This document shows positions 1-4,970 of a DNA stretch of 5,272 nucleotides, piece after piece. Numbering within the stretch: the first letter of the stretch is position 1; every line of letters starts with the position of its first letter. The position numbers were made by a program, and so were the translations under genes. A model generated the notes under the pieces. The model was not told where the DNA came from. It ran no database searches and worked only from the letters and a program-made list of their open reading frames with translations. Source of the stretch: an uncultured Pseudomonadota bacterium. Lineage in GTDB: Bacteria > SAR324 > NAC60-12. The stretch lies in assembly GCA_913052275.1 (NCBI GenBank), contig CAJXDX010000127.1, forward strand, positions 1 through 5,272. The letters are read 5' to 3'.

Positions 1-2564
1 CCACCTGGAAGGGATTTGACGTTAAAGAAGAAAAACCTTCAAAAGGTGCAGGATTTGGAGGTTCAACCAACATTGTCCAAGTTGGCGGGACTTATACCGG
101 AGAAGATGACAATGTTTTCACTTTTCGAGTCTTACGCTCCGGAATGATTCCTTCGGAAGAAGGTGTACTTATTGGCTGGCGCGATAAAAACGGAAGAGAA
201 GGTGAAATACCGATAGATAAATTTAATTACGTTCCGGGAAGTCCACTGGATGTTACGGACGGATTACAATTGTATATCAGTGACGGTGAAGTTATTGATG
301 GAGACACTTTTACAGTAGATGTTTTAGCAGAGAAATCTGATTTGTTCTGGTGGCTCAGTGAGGCAGAACGCGCCCCTCAAATATCACAACCTTCAGATTG
401 GAGCAGTAAAGCCTCTGAAGGAGGGATTCGTGTCTCTGGTGCATATGAGGGAGCAGAGGATGACACCATAATTTTCAGGGTGGAAGGTAATGGACAGGTC
501 GGCGGACCAAGTCGGTTGAAGCTGCATTATGAATATACTGAAACTGGAGAAAAAGGTTCTTTAAATATTGGTTATCCTTATCTGGGTGAAGTAGGTAAAG
601 GAGAAGGCCCCTTTGATCAAGCAACTGCTTTTGACTCGGAAGATGGAGAAGAACTCTTTGACATGGAGTTCACAAAAAAAGGTCGTCGAGACCCCACGCG
701 TCTACCAATTGGGCGGGGCTTATTTGTGGAGGTGAACCCCACTGTTTTGCGTGATGGTGATTCTACAGATGTAGATGTTATTGCTCCTGTACATGAGGAT
801 ATATGGTGGAGCGATGATGAACACCGCGGGGTTTCCAACAAAGTGGATGTTACAGCAAAGTGGATGACCTATGAAGAATATGAAGGCCTTGATGAAGACA
901 AGCAGAAAAGTGCTCTGGATGTATCTGCCGGAATCAGGGGGCTGACAGGGGGTGTTAGTAATGCGCCTATTGAAGTATCAGGTACGTATGAAACCGATAA
1001 AACAAAAAGTTACACATTTAGGGTAGAGAAACGGGGATCTGTAGGAATAACGCGCGCTTTACAATTGAGATGGGAGGACACCTTTGGCGCCAGCGGTGCT
1101 ATTGAAGTTGGAGAAGGCTATGTTCCAGGATCGCCAATTGCCTTTGATGAGGGCTTAAGGCTGTCTCTTGGTGAAGGAGATTTGTACAAAGATGATTACT
1201 TTACAATCTCTACACAGACATCATCTGTAAGACTTGCACAGGACCTTGTCTTGCACCTTGGAGCTACCAAAGCTGGAGGAGGTCTGGAGGTAAGGCGTTC
1301 TGAAAATATGGCGAATGATGTGATTCCCGGGCTGGATCTGGAATTTTTTTCATCTAGTGAAAAGCCTGTGACTATATCTGTATTAGGAGACACTGAAGTT
1401 GCCAAGGAGCGTATTAATGATTTTGTGGATGCGTATAATACGTTCCAAGCAACCGCAAAAGAAGTGTCAAAGTTTGATAAGGCTACAGACACAGCTGCTC
1501 CTTTGCTGAGTGACAGAAATCTGGCACAGGTGGTAAATGAAATTGCCACTACAACAATTGCAACTGTGAGTGGATTGCCTCAATCGACGAATATGCTGTT
1601 TTCAATAGGTTTGAAAATAAATGATAAAGGTATGATGTCAATTGATGAGAAAAAATTAAATGAGAAGATCGTTGAAACTTTTTCTGATGTGGCAAACTTG
1701 TTTCGAAGCCATGGTAAAACAGATAACCCTTCAATAACTTTTTTGGGAATGACTGAAGAAACCAGAGTTAATCCAAGCGGATACAATGTGGACATTACAA
1801 ATACTGCAAAACGTGGATACTATTTGGGTGAGCCACTTCCCGGAATTGTGAGGATAGATGATTCAAACAATGTTTTGATCATTAAAAACAACGGCAGGGT
1901 TTCTGACGCTATTGAACTGGAACAGGAAAACTATACTCCAGGCAGCCTGGCCAAAACTATTCAGAACCGATTGATGGAAGACAAAGCTTTGGAACGCCGC
2001 GGGATACAGGTGCGTCTGGAAGAAGGCAGGTTGAAGATAGTTTCAGGCACTTATGGAAGCAACAGCACAATAGAAGTTGAACCAGGTTCAGGCAAGGACT
2101 TGTCTGATTTAGGTTTAGAAGACGGAGTCAGTACTGCTGGTGAAGATGTAGCAGGGTCAATAGGCAATGTTGAAGCTACAGGCAGGGGCCAGTTACTGGT
2201 GGGTGCAGAAGGCTCTAATACTGAAGGTTTAAGACTGTTTGTGACACTGGATGAAAGTGATCTTTCAGCTGAGGAAGAGGGCACAATAAGTATTTCAAAA
2301 GGTGTGGCAGTTAAATTAGGAGAAAAACTTAATATTTTAAACAATCCGCTTGATGGCAGCGTCAGGAGAGCCACCGACGATATTACTGGACAAATGACCA
2401 ATTTTGACGAGCAAATAGAGCGTTTGAATAAACGGGCAGAAACCAAGCGGGCAAGACTGCAAAACAAGTTTGCCAAGCTGGACAGTACCTTGGGAAAATT
2501 AAGATCCCAACAAAACTATATTAGTCAACAACTCTCTGCAATGAGCGGAGCTAAAAGGTCTTAA
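1..2564 (+). CDS. fliD: Flagellar hook-associated protein 2 (filament cap FliD), 5' truncated by window edge
   Basis: FliD forms the cap at the tip of the flagellum, outside the cell, and promotes folding of exported flagellin. The frame is open from the window edge (first full codon at 3), so the ATG at 144 is internal and the true start lies upstream; 853 residues are visible. Numbering from the ATG at 144: three diverged acidic modules fill the region up to about residue 360. The FliD core follows at about 392-431 (VIPGLDLEF, then a FVDAYN motif), 455-465 (LLSDRNL) and 487-520 (IGLKINDKG, then a helix ending in VANLF). An insertion occupies about 545-720, with NYTPGSLAKTIQNRL resembling a flagellin hook IN motif. 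The C-terminus (about 725-800) is the usual coiled coil, with an RLQNKFAKLD segment and a QQNYISQQL ending. FliD proteins are commonly about 450-700 residues, so this one is unusually long. fliS follows after 22 nt, as expected in a late flagellar operon. Family assignment is firm; the module function is unknown. Confidence 0.94.
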   Translation, partial: TWKGFDVKEEKPSKGAGFGGSTNIVQVGGTYTGEDDNVFTFRVLRSGMIPSEEGVLIGWRDKNGREGEIPIDKFNYVPGSPLDVTDGLQLYISDGEVIDGDTFTVDVLAEKSDLFWWLSEAERAPQISQPSDWSSKASEGGIRVSGAYEGAEDDTIIFRVEGNGQVGGPSRLKLHYEYTETGEKGSLNIGYPYLGEVGKGEGPFDQATAFDSEDGEELFDMEFTKKGRRDPTRLPIGRGLFVEVNPTVLRDGDSTDVDVIAPVHEDIWWSDDEHRGVSNKVDVTAKWMTYEEYEGLDEDKQKSALDVSAGIRGLTGGVSNAPIEVSGTYETDKTKSYTFRVEKRGSVGITRALQLRWEDTFGASGAIEVGEGYVPGSPIAFDEGLRLSLGEGDLYKDDYFTISTQTSSVRLAQDLVLHLGATKAGGGLEVRRSENMANDVIPGLDLEFFSSSEKPVTISVLGDTEVAKERINDFVDAYNTFQATAKEVSKFDKATDTAAPLLSDRNLAQVVNEIATTTIATVSGLPQSTNMLFSIGLKINDKGMMSIDEKKLNEKIVETFSDVANLFRSHGKTDNPSITFLGMTEETRVNPSGYNVDITNTAKRGYYLGEPLPGIVRIDDSNNVLIIKNNGRVSDAIELEQENYTPGSLAKTIQNRLMEDKALERRGIQVRLEEGRLKIVSGTYGSNSTIEVEPGSGKDLSDLGLEDGVSTAGEDVAGSIGNVEATGRGQLLVGAEGSNTEGLRLFVTLDESDLSAEEEGTISISKGVAVKLGEKLNILNNPLDGSVRRATDDITGQMTNFDEQIERLNKRAETKRARLQNKFAKLDSTLGKLRSQQNYISQQLSAMSGAKRS
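72..1223 (+). repeat. Three diverged protein modules inside fliD
   Basis: The encoded protein repeats a pattern of about 90-130 residues three times, roughly nt 72-359, 426-815 and 969-1223. Each copy begins V-x-G-x-Y followed by FRV (VGGTYTGEDD..FTFRV, VSGAYEGAEDD..IFRV, VSGTYETDKT..FRV). A glycine-rich strand with a G-x-x-G turn follows. Copies 1 and 3 then have Y-V-P-G-S-P, a GL-x-L strand and a D-x-FT strand. Copies 1 and 2 end with an aromatic FWW or IWW after a VDV strand. Copy 2 carries an extra acidic stretch of about 45 residues in its middle. The repeat is visible only at protein level; the DNA copies are too diverged to recombine. The alternation of short hydrophobic strands with Asp/Glu/Gly turns suggests small beta domains exposed on the cap surface, which is inference. 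Confidence 0.8.
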
Positions 2565-2572
2565 AATTAATA

Positions 2573-2586
2573 GATAAGGAGTATCG
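2573..2586 (+). promoter_or_regulatory. fliS ribosome binding site in a hairpin loop
   Basis: AAGGAG at 2576-2581 stands 5 nt before the fliS ATG and fixes the start. It is embedded in the short inverted repeat GATA-AGGAG-TATC (2573-2585), so the Shine-Dalgarno core forms the 5-nt loop of a 4-bp stem. The ANGGA motif (AAGGA, 2576-2580) at a hairpin loop is the form recognised by the translational regulator CsrA in other flagellar mRNAs. CsrA binding here is inference, and a 4-bp AT-rich stem is weak on its own. Confidence 0.75.
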
Positions 2587-3054
2587 ATGAGCACTTACAG
2601 TAACTATCAGAATGCCTACAAAAAGGCCTCTGTTAACACACTTGATCAAAACAAGTTGATCATCATGCTCTATGATGGAGCCATTAAGAATGCCAACTTT
2701 GCAGTTGAGTATATGAAATCAGGAGAAATTGAGAAGGTTCACGACAGTCTGATTAAAACCAAGAACATTGTGACAGAACTGCTGGCAACCTTGAACATGG
2801 AGCACGGTGGTGAAATTGCAAAAAATCTGAAGTCACTGTATAGCTACATGTTCAGTCTATTAATTGAAGCAAACATGGAAAAAAAATCTGAACCTGTATT
2901 GACTGTAATAGATTTACTGAAAGAATTACGGGGAGCATGGGTTCAAATCAGAGAAAAGAAGAAACCTGAAGAAAAAAAAGGAAATGCTTCAGATCAAGGC
3001 ATGATGCAAAATCATCAGGCAAATACTGAGAAACGCATCAAAATAACAGGGTAA
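2587..3054 (+). CDS. fliS: Flagellar secretion chaperone FliS
   Basis: FliS is a small cytoplasmic helical-bundle chaperone that binds the C-terminus of flagellin, blocks premature polymerisation and hands it to the type III export gate. This 155-residue protein shows the family signature: an N-terminal Y-x-x-A-Y (Tyr7-Tyr11), VNTLDQNKLI leading into IMLYDGAI (residues 16-33), a long helix around 48-70, and a helix through NLKSLYSYMFSLLIEANM (80-97). It closes with VIDLLKELRGAW (107-118), where typical FliS proteins end soon after. Residues 124-155 form an extra charged, Gln/Asn-rich tail that starts with a Lys/Glu block. The start is supported by AAGGAG 5 nt upstream. It lies 22 nt after fliD, almost certainly in the same operon. 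Two runs of eight A occur in the gene (2879-2886 and 2972-2979); the second sits where the conserved fold ends and the tail begins. Identity is very secure; the role of the tail is unknown. Confidence 0.97.
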   Translation: MSTYSNYQNAYKKASVNTLDQNKLIIMLYDGAIKNANFAVEYMKSGEIEKVHDSLIKTKNIVTELLATLNMEHGGEIAKNLKSLYSYMFSLLIEANMEKKSEPVLTVIDLLKELRGAWVQIREKKKPEEKKGNASDQGMMQNHQANTEKRIKITG

Positions 3055-3104
3055 TTTACAGGAATATAAGTATTAAAATTAAATAACTGAAATCATGTAA
3101 AAAA

Positions 3105-3134
3105 CCAAGGGGCAGTCTTAAAACTGTTTTTTGG
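3105..3134 (+). terminator. Weak intrinsic terminator candidate after fliS
   Basis: A 12-pair stem, CCAAGGGGCAGT against ACTGTTTTTTGG with a 6-nt loop (3117-3122), lies 50 nt after the fliS stop. Four of the pairs are G·U, formed between GGGG (3109-3112) and TTTT (3127-3130). Read as a terminator, the core is CAGT/ACTG followed by six T (3127-3132). The core stem is only 4 bp, so termination may be partial. Its position at the end of the fliD-fliS operon is what makes it plausible. Confidence 0.35.
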
Positions 3135-3157
3135 ATTTATTGAAGAAAAATTTGATT

Positions 3158-3257
3158 GCCGGTATTGACCCGGCTGCGAACAGCACATGTAGGCCGCGAC
3201 TGTTTTGAGTTGCAGGTGTTTCTGAGGCATGTACTGTTTGTCAGCCGGGTTTTGTTT
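3158..3257 (+). ncRNA. Candidate structured RNA or hairpin element downstream of fliS
   Basis: ACCCGGCTG (3168-3176) is an exact inverted match to CAGCCGGGT (3242-3250). The helix continues inward through C-G and G·U, then AACAG/CTGTT (3179-3183 with 3234-3238) and ACATGT/GCATGT (3185-3190 with 3227-3232). That gives 22 pairs with one bulge (T3241) and one C×A mismatch. The apex holds another hairpin, GCGACT/AGTTGC (3196-3201 with 3208-3213), with a 6-nt loop. The outer right arm runs into TTTTGTTT, terminator style. The same left arm can instead fold locally as GCCGGT-ATTG-ACCCGGC (3158-3174), so two exclusive folds exist. The patch is more GC-rich than its surroundings. It may be an RNA, a 3' UTR attenuator or a palindromic repeat element; I cannot tell which. 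Confidence 0.35.
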
Positions 3258-3300
3258 AGGAATAGAAAAAAAGAATAATTGAAATATCTCAGGTTTGACC

Positions 3301-3334
3301 AATATTTAAAGCAAGTATCCTTTGATTAAATATT
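3301..3334. repeat. 9-bp AT-only inverted repeat
   Basis: AATATTTAA (3301-3309) and TTAAATATT (3326-3334) are perfect inverted copies separated by 16 nt. Being entirely A/T in an AT-rich region, it could easily be chance. Confidence 0.5.
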
Positions 3335-3377
3335 TGTAATATTGATTCATGATCTGAGTGTAATTTTTGGGAATAAA

Positions 3378-3410
3378 GCAAAGCAGAAAGAAACATTGGC
3401 ATTGCTTTGC
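3378..3410. repeat. 8-bp inverted repeat
   Basis: GCAAAGCA (3378-3385) and TGCTTTGC (3403-3410) are perfect inverted copies with a 17-nt spacer. No T-run follows, so it is not a clear terminator. Confidence 0.5.
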
Positions 3411-3486
3411 CTGAAGTGTTTTGGCAGTTGCTGTTCGTGAAAGGGTAACAGAAACATTCAGGTAGTGGCTAAGAGATGCCTGTTTT

Positions 3487-3515
3487 CTGGCTGAAGAAGC
3501 ATTTGCCTGTATAAT
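3487..3515 (+). promoter_or_regulatory. Possible sigma70-type promoter
   Basis: A perfect TATAAT -10 box lies at 3510-3515. At the ideal 17-nt spacing upstream is CTGGCT (3487-3492), which matches only 3 of 6 positions of TTGACA. Transcription would begin near 3522, ahead of the small ORF at 3567. The -35 is poor and TATAAT arises readily in AT-rich DNA, so this is tentative. Confidence 0.25.
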
Positions 3516-3543
3516 TTTTATAGAAGGCAAAATAATTTGTGAT

Positions 3544-3558
3544 CCGGGTTTTTACCGG
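3544..3558 (+). repeat. Small hairpin touching a Shine-Dalgarno
   Basis: CCGGGT-TTTT-ACCGG folds into a 5-bp stem with a bulged G. The last two G of the right arm (3557-3558) are the first two bases of the GGAG that precedes the TTG at 3567, so this hairpin could hide that ribosome binding site. Confidence 0.35.
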
Positions 3559-3566
3559 AGAGTTCT

Positions 3567-3725
3567 TTGAAAAGTAACAGTGGTTCACGTCGAATTGCGG
3601 GTACTGAAGGGCTATACCATATTAGCATGGATAGTTATATCAGAAGATTAAACACCTGTGTGTATACGCAATCTATGAAAAGTGGTGACCAGTATAATGC
3701 TCCATTGGAAAGATGGACCGGGTAA
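3567..3725 (+). CDS. Possible small ORF, 52 aa, unknown function
   Basis: This TTG-started frame encodes 52 residues and begins 6 nt after a good Shine-Dalgarno GGAG (3557-3560). A perfect TATAAT (3510-3515) lies upstream. The frame is open back to a TGA at 3540-3542. If TTG is not the start, the ATG at 3627 would leave 32 residues. The protein begins with a basic Ser/Gly/Arg stretch, followed by GTEGLYHISMDSYIRR around residues 14-29; no signal peptide or membrane segment is visible. A G-x-YH stretch near the N-terminus occurs in IS200-like Y1 and RAYT transposases, but the catalytic HUH and Tyr motifs are absent, so at best this is a fragment. A second short frame (3697-3795) overlaps its end. 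It may equally be a random open frame. Confidence 0.2.
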   Translation: MKSNSGSRRIAGTEGLYHISMDSYIRRLNTCVYTQSMKSGDQYNAPLERWTG

Positions 3726-3832
3726 TTGGAATGCAGTAGAATTTCTCAGCAATGTTATTGTCAGTCTGATTGAAGCAATGTTGTCTTCAGATTGAAATTT
3801 CAGAAAATGAGTAACTTGATGGAAGTTTTTTA

Positions 3833-3870
3833 TTAAGCGGCATAAAGCACATTGCGTTTATACAGCTTAA
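3833..3870. repeat. Two-step hairpin
   Basis: TTAAGC/GCTTAA (3833-3838 with 3865-3870) encloses ATAAA/TTTAT (3842-3846 with 3857-3861) across a symmetrical 3x3 internal loop, with a 10-nt apical loop. All pairs are Watson-Crick. Function unknown. Confidence 0.45.
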
Positions 3871-3894
3871 CAGCAAGATAATATTTTGTAGTTT

Positions 3895-3930
3895 CAGCAG
3901 TTTTACTCTTCTGACCATGGGGAACTGTTG
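3895..3930 (+). repeat. 8-10 bp hairpin
   Basis: CAGCAGTT (3895-3902) pairs with AACTGTTG (3923-3930) with one G·U, and two more T·G pairs can extend it inward. It lies just upstream of the strong hairpin at 3964-3997. Function unknown. Confidence 0.4.
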
Positions 3931-3956
3931 TGAACTTGAAAACTTTGAGTATTTTT

Positions 3957-3997
3957 AAAAAAAGGGGAATTCTCAGGCACTGCCTGCAGAATTCCTC
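3957..3997 (-). terminator. Intrinsic terminator oriented to the minus strand
   Basis: The stem pairs GGAATTCT (3966-3973) with AGAATTCC (3988-3995) and CAGGC (3974-3978) with GCCTG (3982-3986), with loop ACT and a single bulged C at 3987. Seven A (3957-3963) precede it, with four G between, so on the minus strand the stem is followed by CCCC and seven T, a textbook intrinsic terminator. On the + strand the downstream flank is AT-rich but lacks a T-run, so it would work less well there. No minus-strand gene is visible upstream of it (to the right). Confidence 0.6.
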
Positions 3998-4075
3998 ATA
4001 TTAATTTATTAGGGATCAACTATTTGATTGAATTCCTTTTCGATCTTAGAAATTAAAACAGAAAATATATTCTCA

Positions 4076-4125
4076 GCCTGGTAAGTCCTTCATGCGAACT
4101 ATTCCTGATAGTTCAAAAACCAGGC
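4076..4125. repeat. Two-tier perfect hairpin
   Basis: GCCTGGT (4076-4082) and ACCAGGC (4119-4125) form a 7-bp outer stem. Inside it, GAACTAT (4096-4102) and ATAGTTC (4108-4114) form a 7-bp inner stem with a TCCTG loop. All pairs are Watson-Crick, so strand cannot be decided. It lies within the region that a minus-strand transcript ending at 3957 would include. Confidence 0.5.
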
Positions 4126-4332
4126 ATGCATTAATCTGTTTTTCATAATCTGACTCTTGAAGTGTGTGTTCTTGCAGCAGGTATTGTAAACATTAAAGAT
4201 GAAGGCCTGTTTTCGTTATTGAACTGAGAATGTTCGGGTAAATGTTTCTTAAATTGGAGTAGAAAGCGAACTACTTTGTGAAGAATCAAATTACCTCAAA
4301 AAAACAGATATTTTCTGAAGTCAGCTGAAGAA

Positions 4333-4376
4333 TTGGATCTTTATATTTATGTAATGTTCCTTAAAAAAAGATCCAA
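4333..4376. repeat. 10-bp perfect inverted repeat
   Basis: TTGGATCTTT (4333-4342) and AAAGATCCAA (4367-4376) are exact inverted copies separated by 24 nt. The right arm abuts the large hairpin that opens the candidate structured RNA at 4376. Confidence 0.6.
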
Positions 4377-4730
4377 AACAACAGAGGTAACATAGCCAGA
4401 AGACGGCAAATTGCTGTTTTTTGGCTTTGTTGTTTAGAGGGCTATTCATTACGGAAATAGACCGTAATTTGTGGGAAGTCTTTGATTATCTGTTAATAGA
4501 AACAGATATTTGAAAATCAGCATTTCTTAAATGCAGCTGTATATTGAAGATTAAATTTTCAGGCATAGGTCCGCAATCTAACCTGTTCAATTGATTTGGA
4601 TACAGCTTGAGGAATATGCTGATTGTTTATGACTGTTATCAACCGCATTACTGATACTTTAGTGCGGGTTGATGCAATTTGAGAATAGATTAATTTGCAC
4701 TGAGTCAGTGCGACTGAAATCGGACTTTTT
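4376..4730 (+). ncRNA. Candidate structured noncoding RNA, about 350 nt
   Basis: Helices follow each other almost without gaps. (1) AGCCAGAAGACGGCA/TGCTGTTTTTTGGCT (4394-4408 with 4412-4426) is a continuous 15-pair stem, extended by AAACAACA/TGTTGTTT (4376-4383 with 4428-4435). (2) ATTACGG/CCGTAAT (4448-4468). (3) TATCTGTT/AACAGATA (4487-4508). (4) A nested domain: AATCAGCAT/ATGCTGATT (4515-4523 with 4616-4624) encloses AGCTGTAT/ATACAGCT (4535-4542 with 4600-4607). That in turn encloses ATTGAA/TTCAAT (4543-4548 with 4586-4591) and CAGG/CCTG (4560-4563 with 4582-4585). (5) A 13-pair stem with one bulge (4638-4650 with 4660-4673). (6) AGTGCGA/TCGGACT (4707-4726) followed by T, a weak terminator, whose left arm overlaps the palindrome GCACTGA-G-TCAGTGC (4697-4711). 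Reading frames here are closed by many stops. Wobble pairs in stems 1 and 5 fit + strand RNA. I match it to no known family; boundaries and existence are inferred from pairing only. Confidence 0.35.
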
Positions 4731-4758
4731 GATATAGCACGATCTTAGAAAATATATT
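4729..4758 (+). promoter_or_regulatory. Possible sigma70-type promoter
   Basis: TTGATA (4729-4734) and TATATT (4753-4758) each match five of six consensus positions, with an 18-nt spacer. Transcription would start near 4765. It lies right after the weak terminator-like hairpin at 4707-4730 and ahead of the inverted repeat, small ORF and terminator at 4808-5013. Confidence 0.3.
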
Positions 4759-4807
4759 TCATGTATCTCAGTCTCATATGGATTTAGAGACGTACGTTAT
4801 TAATAAG

Positions 4808-4844
4808 CAATAAATAATTGATTAAAGACGAAAATTATTTATTG
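4808..4844. repeat. 12-bp perfect inverted repeat
   Basis: CAATAAATAATT (4808-4819) and AATTATTTATTG (4833-4844) are exact inverted copies around a 13-nt spacer. It is too long to be comfortable as chance in 2.2 kb. It could be an operator for a dimeric regulator or, in RNA, a leader hairpin; it lies between the candidate promoter at 4729 and the small ORF at 4861. It has no adjacent T-run. Confidence 0.7.
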
Positions 4845-4860
4845 GTGGGATTTGAGAAAC

Positions 4861-4950
4861 ATGAAGAATAAGAGAAATATATTTATCGATTGGTATACAA
4901 CAATTGATCAAGCTGAAGTTGCATTCATGAAAAAAGTGCAGTTAAGGTAG
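4861..4950 (+). CDS. Possible small ORF, 29 aa, unknown function
   Basis: An ATG frame encodes 29 residues: a basic start (MKNKRN) followed by IFIDWYTTIDQAEVAFMKK and a short end. The upstream GGTGGGA (4844-4850) is the nearest purine-rich site and is 10 nt from the ATG. A TTG at 4852 in the same frame is an alternative start. The frame is closed by a TGA at 4819-4821 upstream. A candidate promoter lies 100 nt upstream and a clear terminator starts 21 nt after the stop, which is the main reason to list it. No family is recognised, and no signal or membrane segment is obvious. A frame this short can be random. Confidence 0.22.
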   Translation: MKNKRNIFIDWYTTIDQAEVAFMKKVQLR

Positions 4951-4970
4951 CAGCAAAAATATTTATATAG

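Noticed and set aside
617..2476. Several minus-strand open frames of 60-140 codons inside fliD
   Set aside because: They lie opposite a strongly supported gene, show no recognisable protein and are shadows of its codon use.
2643..2662. Perfect 7-bp hairpin TGATCAA/TTGATCA inside fliS
   Set aside because: Explained by codons of the conserved DQNKLI motif; no reason to assign a separate function.
3093..3302. Minus-strand frame of 69 codons after fliS
   Set aside because: It starts with TTG, has no Shine-Dalgarno upstream, no recognisable motif, and overlaps the palindromic patch and terminator-like stem.
3394..3410. TGGCATTGCTTTGC, resembling a sigma54 -24/-12 promoter
   Set aside because: GG and GC are separated by 9 nt instead of the strictly required 10, and the match is explained by the inverted repeat there.
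3306..3530. Minus-strand frame of 74 codons
   Set aside because: TTG start without ribosome binding site and composition like the AT-rich background; no family resemblance.
3581..3592. GGTTCACGTC, resembling a tRNA T-loop
   Set aside because: Lacks the required A at the conserved loop position, and there is no acceptor or anticodon stem around it.
3693..3698. A second perfect TATAAT
   Set aside because: No -35 element at 16-18 nt spacing; it lies inside the small ORF candidate.
3755..3785. Short similarity to fliS (CAGTCTG..ATTGAAGCAA, protein SLIEA)
   Set aside because: Only about 16 bases match and the flanking sequence shows no further FliS similarity, so a fliS duplicate is not supported.
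4086..4151. 18-codon ATG frame across the two-tier hairpin, and a 15-codon minus-strand frame opposite it
   Set aside because: Too short, no ribosome binding site, and the sequence is better explained by the inverted repeats.
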